A stretch of 64,000 nucleotides of DNA, taken from positions 558,001 through 622,000 of the forward strand of contig NW_004457735.1 of NCBI RefSeq assembly GCF_000203815.1. The letters are read 5' to 3'. Under the pieces are notes generated by a model. It was not told the DNA's origin. It searched no databases and was given only the letters and a program-made list of their open reading frames with translations. Made by a program: the position numbers and the translations under genes. The DNA is from Cavenderia fasciculata (taxonomy: Eukaryota > Evosea > Eumycetozoa > Acytosteliales > Cavenderiaceae). How positions within the stretch are numbered: position 1 is the first letter of the stretch; the number at the start of each line of letters is the position of its first letter. Below, in pieces: positions 35,119 to 45,085 of this stretch.

Positions 35119-36430
35119 ATGTTTAATTCTCATAGAAATAATATTGGTTTCTATTTTCATTTAATTATATTATCTATATTTTTGTTGTTTATTTCTCGAT
35201 CGACGACACAAGGACAACCAAGTTCATGTACACAGTATCAAATTGGACAAACTCAATGCCAAAGAGAAGCTGAAAGTTGTACCGAAAATTCTGATTGCAT
35301 GTATGGCACCTATTGTAAAACATTTGATGATGAACATGGTACGTCTCGTTGTGTCAGAATTTCCAACTTTAATGGCTATTGTTCTGGTCTTGACGCTGGC
35401 ACACTCGAATGTGGAACATTATATTCTTGTATTGATCATAAATGGTATGTCCATAATATATTATATATATTAGATATACAATGACAAATGACAAATGGTT
35501 TGTTTAAATATTGAATATTAAATATTAATATTTTAAAATATTTATTTTAAAAATAGTGTAAGAGAAAAATACATTGAAGTAGATCAACCATGTGAAGAAT
35601 CATATGAGTGTATGGGAACATTATTGTGTACTGATGGAACATGTCAATCAAATAATAACACTTGTAATGAAACAAGTCTCGATCAAGACTGTCCATTCAC
35701 TCATAGTTGTGTCCAAGGAACATGTGTCAAACGTGCCATGTTGGGAGGTGAATGTAGTGATAAAAAGGCTGGATGTCCACTTGGAACCCTATGCTTTAAC
35801 TTTACATGTCACGAATTATTCACTCTGAAAGAAGGTGAGGACTGTATAAGTAGCGGGTTCATGGATCTATGTGACTATGAAATGGGATTCTATTGTAACC
35901 CCAAATCTAAATGTGCAAAGATTCCAAGACCTTCTCCTATGGGTGCTAATTGTACAGCTCAAAATACCAATACCAATACCTCAACAACCACCACCACATG
36001 TAACCAATTTGAAGAATGTTTTTGTGATCATGGTTCAAACAACAACAACAACATCAACAATAATTCTTCATCATATGGTGGAACTTGTTATCCAAAGAGA
36101 ATTAGTACTATTGATAAATTGGGAACTTGTAAAAGAGCCATTTCATCCATGTTTGACTGTGCCAATGAAAATCAATGTGTCTTTTCAGATGTACCTCGAA
36201 TGGGATCTTGTCTACAAGAAAAGTGTTCGGTAGAGATGTGCGCCTATTACCTAGACTGCACAGATTATACAAACCCAGTAACCATATCTCGTGACTGTGT
36301 CTTACCAATGTACCAAGAATATTGTCCCAATTATTTTACTGGAGTCATCGATTCAAATGCATCTCATTTAACATGGTATTATAGTACTTTACCAATATCA
36401 ATCTTATTATTATTCTTTTCAATATTTTAA
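35119..36430 (+). CDS. Cys-rich secreted/GPI-type protein, family member 2
   Basis: Two exons (35119-35444, 35557-36430) encode 399 residues. The signal peptide covers about residues 10-33 (FYFHLIILSIFLLFISRS). Many Cys pairs follow in the family pattern: SGLDAGTLECGTLYSC, CEESYECMGTLLC, CPFTHSCVQGTCV, and the DLCDYEMGFYC block also present at 28.4 kb. The C-terminus is hydrophobic (LPISILLLFFSIF), consistent with a GPI signal. The only intron splits TG|T at the place where members at 27965 and 37263 have their second intron. The first family intron is absent, which suggests intron loss. Confidence 0.8.
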
Positions 36431-37262
36431 TAATAATAGAATAATAATAGAATAATAATAATAAATAAATAAATAATAGAATGTTGTAAATATAACTAAT
36501 TTAAGTTAAATACCTAGATTTACTGCTTAGACGGGGGAGGGATGGTAAAGGGCAGAGGCTTCAGAATTCGAAGTTTTGTGGAAGGTTAAAATCGGTCGGT
36601 AGGTGGCGGGTCGAACCCTGCTTGAGCGATTTTCGAACCAAGAGGGGACAAGTCCTTAATAGGTGCAATAGCGAGCTCCCCCATTGTTGATCTCAAAATC
36701 ATTGGCAGCTACGCAACAAACCTCGATCGATTCAAGTTTTTCCCAAACAAAGGCCGAGTCCCTTGAAAAAAACATAAACGAACAACCATCGATCTGCAAA
36801 CATTAGACTGTTCTATCATCCTATTGGTTGGCTCTGCTAGCAGATACTTCTTGTTTCAACCCAATCACCACATAAAAAGTGTGGAGGGGGTTGATCACCT
36901 TTACTATCCTTCCTATATCCTTTTAAAGATTAGTCTAGTGTTGTTGTATCAGTCAACCCCCTCTCACTGCCTACATGGTTTAATGTTGTGTGGGTTGTCG
37001 TGTTGAGATTTTCGGGCAGCTATCTTTCTCTTATCATGAAAGATGTGATACACTACAATACAAACTATTACAATTCCTTTCAAGCAAGTTGTTGTTGGTT
37101 TGCTTGGCATGCTAACTTTTCTTAATGATGATGGTGTCGTGATACAAAGCAATGAGGAGATGACGGAAGACAGTTCATTCATTTGGTATCTCGCTTATAG
37201 ATAAAAATATTAATATTTAGTATAGTATAGCATCAACAAAACTACTATCATCATCATCAATC
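36431..37262. other. Intergenic region with a GC-rich, structured island
   Basis: The first 90 bp are AT-rich 3' flank. From about 36530 to 37000 base composition is close to balanced, unlike other spacers here, yet no frame looks coding over any length. The island holds the nested inverted repeats listed as a candidate RNA (36533-36682) and a separate 11-bp perfect inverted repeat (36884-36894 with 36953-36963). The remainder is the promoter side of the next gene. Confidence 0.6.
36533..36682. ncRNA. Candidate structured RNA (nested inverted repeats)
   Basis: The ends pair perfectly, GGGGGAG (36533-36539) with CTCCCCC (36676-36682). Inside are CTTC/GAAG (36559-36562, 36570-36573), AAAATCG/CGATTTT (36588-36594, 36627-36633), a GGGT-CGA-ACCC hairpin (36608-36618) inside that pair, and GGGGAC-AA-GTCCTT (36644-36657). 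Such nested complementarity in AT-rich DNA suggests a folded RNA or a palindromic element. The sequence GGGTTCGACCC on the minus strand resembles a Pol III B box, but no tRNA fold was found. Strand and family are unknown. Confidence 0.3.
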
Positions 37263-38626
37263 ATGTTTAAATCAACCTTTTCATCACTTGCTCTCATCTT
37301 TATTGTTGTCGTCACTTTAAACCTCGGTGTATCTTTTACCGATGGCAAGTGTTCTACTTATTACCCAAATACTGATGAATGTGCCTCTGCAGGCGAAGTC
37401 TGGTAAGTCCTCGGACTCTTACAACAACTCTATTATTGATAGTATCAAACTAACACGTTGATCTTTCTTTCTGTCTCTCTCTCTCTTTTAAAAGCAACTC
37501 TACTGTTAGATGTAATCCTGATTTTTACTGTCAAGACGGATCATGTTTGAAATATGCTAATCTTGGTGAAGACTGTCCATTGGGTACTGAATGTAACGCA
37601 GTGTATTCTTGTCAAAACGGAGTATGGTACGACGATTCAAACAAACAATATAACAACAACAACAACAACGACATAGACATAGTCCATTCATTCTAGAAAC
37701 TAACCTATTCTTTCTTTTTTTTTCTTTTTTTTAGTCTACATTCTAAAACTCAACAACTTGGTGAGAATTGTACTGGAACCTATCAATGTTTGGGATCATT
37801 GGTTTGCCAGAATGATGTTTGTTCATTAAACAATGGTACTTGTGTCAGTTATATGGACTGTCTCTACAATCAAACTTGTATTTCAGGTGTATGTGTTACA
37901 AAGACAACTGGAGATGAGTGTACAAGAACCAACTCGTATACCAACTTGGATTGTGCATTTGGTAGTTCTTGTGTCGACGGAGTTTGTACCAAGTACTATT
38001 CGTTGGGTCTAGGTGACGCTTGTTACAAATCAGCCTTTCTCGACACTTGTGATTATTCTCAAGGTCTTACTTGTGACCCCAAGCTCAGTGTTTGTGTTGC
38101 TCAACCACAGCTTACCAACTCATCGGTCAACTGTATGACTGCAGGTTGCCAAGTCAACGAAGTTTGCTACTGTGATAATGGAGTCTCCAACACTACCGGC
38201 CAATGCTATGGAACCTTTGCAAACAACAGATCAATGGAATTGTGTGGAAGTTATGCAATCAGTTTCGTTCAATGTATGATCCAGAATGAATGTGTATTTA
38301 CTCCACAAACTATTCCAGGTATGTTAAATCAAAAAAAAAAACAAAGATTTTTAATAAATCAACACATACTAATAATCTTTTTTTTTTGTTGGTTGGTGTA
38401 AACAGGTAGTTGTATGATTGATAACTGTGGTCAACCTCTCTGTGGTTTTACTGAATACTGTGTCAACAAACAGCCAACCGCTACTCCTGTCAACCCAACT
38501 TGTACCGCCAAAATGGGATACACCTGTTTCAAAGGTGATGATTCATCCTCCTCGGCCGTGATTGGTCAACAATCATCTATCATGGTTACTCTATTTGTTG
38601 CCATTATTTTTACAATCTTTTTCTAA
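37263..38626 (+). CDS. Cys-rich secreted/GPI-type protein, family member 3
   Basis: Four exons (37263-37402, 37495-37626, 37735-38318, 38406-38626) encode 358 residues. A signal peptide (FSSLALIFIVVVTLNLGVSF) is followed by Cys modules such as CPLGTECNAVYSC, CLYNQTCISGVCV and DLCDY-like DTCDYSQGLTCD, then a CQVNEVCYCDNG block, and a C-terminal hydrophobic segment (IMVTLFVAIIFTIFF). Introns 1 and 2 split TG|C and TG|T Cys codons, as in the 27965 gene. The family order and its clustering within 27-55 kb point to tandem and dispersed local duplication. A cell-surface role is inferred. Confidence 0.8.
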
Positions 38627-38919
38627 AAATCTAGATCATATATAGCTGCTCTCTATCTTTCTATATCTTTTTAGGAAATTATACATACATTTATATTTCT
38701 ATATATATTTATTATTACCAAACCTTTACTCCACCAATTTAAATTGGTTATACACGATGGTATAGCCAGAAAAAAAAACAATAATCCACATCTATTTCTA
38801 CAGAGAAATAAAATTCATTCATTACACAATGATCTGTAAAATGGTCTAAAACAATTAAATAATATATTATTATTTCAATAATATTACATTGTTTCTTCTT
38901 TAAATTAATGAACGTGTGT

Positions 38920-39349
38920 TTATTCATCGTCATCGATTTCTTGATCAGAGGAGGGACTATCTTCATCCATTATTGAATCAGAATTATCGGTCAAAAAATC
39001 ATCAGTATCATCTTCATCTGTCAAATCATCTGGTTGATCGCAATAGGTGTAAATGGGAGAAGATTTACTGATGGTGGGTAGATAAGAGTTATTTTTGTTT
39101 TTGAAATTGATGTACAACTTTGCATTGTCTGCAATGTTGACCACTCCACCAAACAATGATTGACTCTGTCCAAGATTAAAACATGATCGTTATCCAATTT
39201 TCTGATGGTTCCTCTAAATACCCCATCACCATAACAATAGATATCAAACTCTTCCACATTACCATGAACAAATTGACCAATTTCAACACTAAATGGATGA
39301 CGATTTTGATAACTATTAGATATTTTGATATTAATTGATTTTGGTAAAA

Positions 39350-39416
<67 letters not shown>

Positions 39417-41054
39417 TGTTGTTGTATTATTTTGATTATTTTGATTATTTTGATTATTAATGATTGTAATATTTGAAGGAATAGTAAAAACAGAGTAGAG
39501 TCTAGTTGATTCTGTTGATGGACCAGACCGAATAGGTTCACAGTGAATAGATAGTGATTCGATTGAAGATGGTATTGTCAAATCGTTTGGGAAACTAGTT
39601 CTTAATTGGCTATAGTCTAAAGACTTTAAACTAGGTGGAAATAGTTTTGGAAGGGTTGGTACACGTATGATGGAACTGCATTCAAATGATTCTAGTTGAT
39701 TTGGAAACACTGTGAACTCATTAAATACACAAGCATATCGGAATAGAGTGAGAGCTTTAACCGAATTTGGGATGAATTGGGGATTGATCAGTCCAGTGTA
39801 GTTGTCTAAATCCAATGTATGAACAGACTCTGGTATGGCACCCTCTGACAATTTTCCATCACGACTGAATCTGATTTCCAATTCCTTGACATTCATCGGA
39901 ATGAACCCTGGTGGCAACAATCTCGAGCATTGACGAAGCGAGAGGTTGGTTATATTCGAGGGTAGTGCATTTGGCTCGATACGAGTAAAGCGTTGGAGAC
40001 TCATATCGAGTGCCGTGAGAGAGGTTGGGAGGAATGTCTTGGGAATATCGGTTGGCAAGTCGAACGATAGATCTTTTAGCGTTGAAGGCAAGATAAAGTC
40101 GGTGGTGGCGATATCGGGATGTGGAGTGGCAAATATATAGAGTTGGTCGAGCGATACAAGGTTGTCAAGACGTAGAGTGTAGGAAGAGGTTTGAGAGATA
40201 TTGACTCTAAGTGTTTTTAATGTTGTTGGGAAGAGGTGGAGGTCTGTAGGAACACGAGTAATAGATATTGTCAAAGAGGTGAGTGAAGAAGGTGTTGATA
40301 GTATGTTGCACAAGACTGATCCTTCCATTTTACCATAGATTTGCAACTTTGATAACAAAGGAAGGGATACTAGAGCGTTTGCATTGGCAAATACAAAGTT
40401 TGCAGGTTCAAAGATAACAGTCTCCAAAGAGGGTGGTAACGACCCCTTTGCAATCTTGTCTGGGTATCCATACCGAAGATACTTGAGAGTATGAGGTAAA
40501 TACCCATTTCCAATTTGACTATTACTTTTCGTTACATCCAATTCTTCGAGTAGAGGTGGTAGATGTAGTGGAAGATCGGCTCCTTCAGGTACATACAATG
40601 TTGTAGTTGTATTTGGTAAAAGGGTCTCTTTATCACCACCATAATTCTTTCCTGCTGGATATCCTATTAATGCAATCTTTACATCAATTAAAGAAGAAGT
40701 AGATGAAGTAGATGATGAAGAGGATGAAGATGAGGAGGATGAAGGTAAAATAACTAGTTGATTTGATATAGATCGATCAAATAAAGATTTAAATGGTTTC
40801 AAGTTGAATGTTGAGGATACCAGATGATGATGAACAAGAGTATTGTAGTACAACTCTGAAGCCTCATCGATATAATGAATATCTCTAAACTGAAGCAGAC
40901 TTGTGAAATCATTTTTGAAAGCATAGTAATACTTTTTGCAAGTGATCAACAAACAGATGAGATCTACATTATCACGAATATCTTCAATGATCTTTAACAG
41001 TAGTATATTTGATATACCTCCATATATAAAATAACATTTGTCATTAATGTCCAT
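38920..41054 (-). CDS. FNIP/LRR-like repeat protein with poly-Asn and acidic tail
   Basis: ATG at 41054 (the open frame upstream offers only TTG). Residues 1-60 (NILLLKIIEDIRDNVDLICL) are F-box-like. About fifteen repeats of roughly 22 residues follow, with the IP.S...L.L pattern seen in FNIP-type and LRR families (GFIPMNVKELEIRF, GAIPESVHTLDLDNY, QFIPNSVKALTLF). A long poly-Asn run then occurs. The first frame ends at 39021, but codon choice and a typical Asp/Glu-rich tail (DLTDEDDTDDFLTDNSDS) continue in the next frame to 38920. One missing T in the run at 39178-39181 would join them (about 711 residues). Sequence error or a recent lesion are both possible. Confidence 0.7.
39350..39417 (-). 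repeat. ATT microsatellite (poly-Asn) in the FNIP-like gene
   Basis: About 20 ATT units read as AAT on the coding strand and encode a poly-Asn run. Confidence 0.9.
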
Positions 41055-43674
41055 CGATATTGATCGTGATTGTCGTAGTCTTTGCAAACGAAAGAAATCG
41101 AAAAAAAAAATGAATATTTATTTTCTTTGGGGGTTTTGAAAATTTTTGGTCTTCTTTATTTTTAATTATTCTTTTACCAATCGATAGATCTTTTCTTTAT
41201 CAATCAAATGGTTGATAAAAAAATTTGCGAGAGGTTCACCCTGCTAAAAAGTACTTTCCGTAAAGTCGCCTTTAGCCATGGGCTAACATGAGGTCTAGAA
41301 AGCATTGTTTGGAAAAACAAATGATATAAACAGAAAGAGCACAAAAAGTTGTATCTATTGGTGATATTGGATCGTCGTTTCAAAGATTATTCAAATAAAA
41401 AAAATGCTATTCTTCAAAGACTATCTCATAGTACTATTGTGCGGGCCAACCATATAAAACTATATGCTACATGGATCGATACCTTTTGGATCACGATTAA
41501 TCAAATAAAAAGACAAGCACCAACACAAGAGGTGTAGGTGCCTTGAATCTTCAACATTATATGCACTGGTGTCGGCAGTGTTCAATGCATGCCACATCCA
41601 GCAACGCTAGACAAGATGGTTAGTATATTTGGAATGGATCAATAATCAAATAATTCAGAAGTGGTCAATCTCAAAACAATTGTGAATGCTCAAGAGTATT
41701 GGTAGCTTAATCTCATATATCGATATCATGGTTATTTATTTGGTACATACTAGTATTATTGTAATTGGCTCTTTTAAAACCCATCAAGGCTAGTGGTCAC
41801 ATGACAATTTCGCATTCGATCTATCAAAACCATCCATTCTAAAAGATAATAAATAAGTAATAATTAGTAAACAGTATTTATGACAGTAATTTTACAAGAT
41901 ACATATCTTTACAGTTTTTAAAAATGGACCAACTCGTCTCTAATCAATTGATTCTATATTTAAAGTATAATATATATGGCATGAATATGATTAGTTGAGG
42001 GTTTGATAGTTGTATTGTGATGAATTTACTTAACTTTGTATTCTAATTCAGGTGGGTAGAGTTGATGACCAAACAACCACCTTTGTTGCTATAATACAAG
42101 ACTACCAGCTATAGTATGAACCGATTTGTTGACTAGTCTCATTAAACAGATATCTGATAGATTGGAATTGTTAGTTTAGTTTTGAAATTAATTTATGTTA
42201 TGAATACATAACTTTAATAGATCGGCGGTTGATTAAGAAGAAGATCAATCGGTTCTAAAAATAGTAAGGATGACCTATGTTAAAAATATGTATTAGTAAT
42301 TGAGTGGTGGTTGTAGTATATATACTACTACTATGTTGAAGTCTACATGATACTTAAACTTTATCATTTATGGATAGGTACCATATATGGATGGATGTAT
42401 TGTTTGATTAAATATTGAACTATAAAGCTGTAAGGGATAAATAAAAAGAGGAAAAGAAATATGAGTAGAATCAATAGAGCTACCATTACTCTTGTCTCAA
42501 TCACAATGTTTCTCATTCTAAAAAAAAACACCAACAATATATAGATAATAAAATATTAGTATCCAGACCCAAGCCTGGAGCTGCAAGCAAATGCCCATTG
42601 TGAACCAAATGACAAGTTGAACTCCGTTGGCTATACCGTAGAGTAGTCCTTTTGAGTCAAATGAACAATGTACTTGCAGCTCCCAATTCTGAAATGATTT
42701 AAAATAGGGGAAAATTGTATATATATAGAGGGGGGGGGAAAGAGGGATAGAGGGTAGAATTCATAAGTTTCCCACGCCGAAGCATGACCATTTGGAAGAC
42801 ACTAGAACATCCTCCCACCAACCAAAAGGAGTTGTAGTGTCTTTTTAAATAATAATAATAATATAACCACAAGTGTAATCTATAATTATAAAAAAGAGGT
42901 TTATTTCTATTGTCTTTAAACAATAGAATAATGGTTAGTGATGTATAATATTTCATAGTAGTGTATAGTCTTACTTTAATTTATATTATATATTTATAAA
43001 AGATTTTGGTTCTTTGTCAAAGGATCCTTGAATAAAGACAGAGTGATTGTTGGTCTACGTCATGTCCTCTAAAGGCGTCATTCCCATTGTTGATTGACTG
43101 ATTGATGATTGTTTAAAATATCTTGATGAATCTAATCGATCGATGGTTATTGTTGTTGGTGTCATGATGAAAATTCTCCCTCCAAAATTAATTACTTCTC
43201 TTCATGACATGATAGTGCTGTGCTGTACTGTGTTCTCGCGCAGTACAAGACAAGTAGTAAATATAAATACATCTAGATTTATGAATTCATAACCCATCCT
43301 AAAGTTGAATTCATTCATTCATTCATTCGAGACAGACATCCATCAAATGACGATGATGATTGAGATTTAATTTAACTTGTTACCCTATACTACTTGTGTT
43401 GATGATCAATATTCACATCATCATCATCAACATGATCATCATCATGACTTTTATATCTCTAAGTATTGTATTGTAATTGTATTGTTCTTATTCTTATGAC
43501 TCTGTGATGATCATGATGTTTGTTGGCGTTTGTGAATGCTCCATTTGCAAATTTGAACCCAAAATCTCTTAGTTGCTTACTAGTATGAAAAGGTGACACT
43601 GATGATAATATTCTTTTGAAGAAAGGAATTAGTATACATCAACAACTACTACTAGTTAATTTCTTATATGCAAC
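41055..43674. other. Gene-poor intergenic region
   Basis: About 2.6 kb with no supported gene. Open frames are short, and only one (41349-41537, about 60 codons, no ATG) looks even mildly protein-like. An 11-bp perfect inverted repeat lies at 42577-42587 and 42673-42683. TTCA/ATTC tracts (43310-43330) and ATC-rich tracts (43410-43450) are present. Confidence 0.6.
42577..42683. repeat. Inverted repeat, candidate hairpin or MITE-like unit
   Basis: GGAGCTGCAAG at 42577-42587 is perfectly complementary to CTTGCAGCTCC at 42673-42683. Further in, CATTGT and (A/T)TGAC segments recur in both arms, so pairing may extend imperfectly. No target-site duplication is obvious. Confidence 0.4.
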
Positions 43675-44178
43675 TTATTGTGTAGAATTATTATAATAAT
43701 TCTTTTTTCCATCTTTTGCTTCCTTGTGCATCTTTCTAATGATGTTGATACAACTAAAATCTCTTGGTGACATAAAAACTGTACCATCTTCGTTGATCTT
43801 TTCTCCTTTGGGGTCGAGAGTTGTCTTGATACCTCTTCCATGTTTAGACATGCTCAAACTTCTTAGAACCTCTGCTTGTAGTACTTCGTCGCCATTTGTA
43901 TGTCTTCTCAACAGGAATGACGTTTTATTTCTAATGCGTTGCACTTGTCTTAATGAGAATGTTGGTTTAAAACGGTCGCCAATTAATCGTTGGTAGACTG
44001 TTGGAGGTGTCGTTGTTGTTGTTGTTGCTGCTGCTGGTGATGCAGAGATTGTTGTTATTGGTACTAATGCTACTGATACTGATGATGCTGCTGATGCAGT
44101 GATAGTTTGGGCTGCTGTACTCATGATTAATATGCTTAAAATAAAGATAAAAATATATCTATAATATTGATAATTCAT
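43675..44178 (-). CDS. Small secreted-type protein of unknown function
   Basis: Single exon of 167 residues. It begins with a hydrophobic stretch (YYRYIFIFILSILIMSTAAQ) that could be a signal peptide or anchor. An Ala/Ser/Thr-rich segment follows, then a basic domain (FSLRQVQRIRNKTSFLLRRH, LSMSKHGRGIKTTLDPKGEK) and a Lys-rich end. No known family was recognised. Codon use is less biased than in non-coding frames and the ATG is clear, but there is no second line of support. Confidence 0.5.
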   Translation of the reverse strand: MNYQYYRYIFIFILSILIMSTAAQTITASAASSVSVALVPITTISASPAAATTTTTTPPTVYQRLIGDRFKPTFSLRQVQRIRNKTSFLLRRHTNGDEVLQAEVLRSLSMSKHGRGIKTTLDPKGEKINEDGTVFMSPRDFSCINIIRKMHKEAKDGKKNYYNNSTQ

Positions 44179-45085
44179 TAAATAAAGATATTATCAATTT
44201 AATTAAATAATTAATTGTTTGTTTCAATTGATTCTACACTTTTTTTTTTTTTTTTTTTTAAATTTTTTTTTCTCATGAGATAGTGCGATCTTTATGCGTG
44301 CCATAGGTGACTGACCTGATACATTTGCGAGGTTTGAACATTTGTTTCAAAACAACAACAGCAAATAGCCCCTCTCTCTCATTAATAAATGGATCCTATC
44401 AAAAAGAAGAAACAACAATAGAATCATACGCTGATTTGGTATCATACACCCCCCCTCTCCCTCCTCCTCTTCTCTTACATTTTAGATCTTGGTTCATATA
44501 ATGAGCCTAATCCGCACCCCCATCCCCCTCCTTATCCGCCTCACTCATATAGTGAATCAACACGCCCATAATCTGACGGGTTACATCAAAGAATGATCGT
44601 GCTGTGGCTCACCTAGGCATCATATCCAACCATGACTACCACCCCCTATCCTCCTCCTTATCCCCCTCACTCATATAGTGAATCAACACGCCCATAATCT
44701 GACGGGTTACATCAAAGAATGATCGTGCTGCTGTGGCTCACCTAGGCATCATGAATGCCCCCATTAAACGGTGGTGATGACACAGTTCGGGTATTAAGAA
44801 ACCACCATACGATTATGATATCATTGGGACAACCCCATCTGTATATGTATCACCCCTCACTTTTTGTTGATAATCAACAAAGACAAGAAAACATTTGTTT
44901 AAAATAAAATATTATTCATCAAGCTCCAATGTTCTCTATTTAAAGTGTTCTTTTTCTCATCACATCATTATTCATTTTATCTATCTTTTCTTCAATTCAT
45001 TATCTTTCTGCTATATTGTATTACCTTTATATATTTTTTATATAGGAAGCTTCTAATTGAGGTTCACTATCGCACAGTGGTCATC
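44179..45085. other. Region upstream of the Fanzor gene
   Basis: About 900 bp. It starts with a T-run (44240-44265), then a C-rich stretch with CCCCCT motifs (44430-44530), and holds two long direct repeats (listed separately). The last 200 bp are AT-rich and end with a possible 5'-UTR intron acceptor (ATATAG at 45046). No gene is seen. Confidence 0.6.
44528..44751. repeat. Two tandem direct repeats of about 97 bp, 126-bp period
   Basis: Copy 1 (44528-44624) and copy 2 (44654-44751) are nearly identical from CCTTATCC through the CATCAT at the end. Copy 2 has an extra CTG in the GTGCTG(CTG)TGGCTC part. Each contains an inverted TCACT-CATAT-AGTGA and a GCCCATAA. They lie 330-560 bp upstream of the Fanzor start codon. 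Confidence 0.9.

Noticed and set aside
36600-36640. Possible tRNA on the minus strand because of GGTTCGA-type motifs
   Set aside because: No acceptor, D-arm or anticodon arm could be fitted around the B-box-like sequence.
41349-41537. Plus-strand frame of about 60 codons (RRFKDYSNKKNAILQRL)
   Set aside because: It starts at TTG right after an in-frame stop, no splice partner is evident, and surrounding DNA is AT-rich spacer.
44528-44751. CRISPR-like array
   Set aside because: Only two long repeats with a short unique spacer in a eukaryotic genome. They are a tandem duplication, not a CRISPR array.
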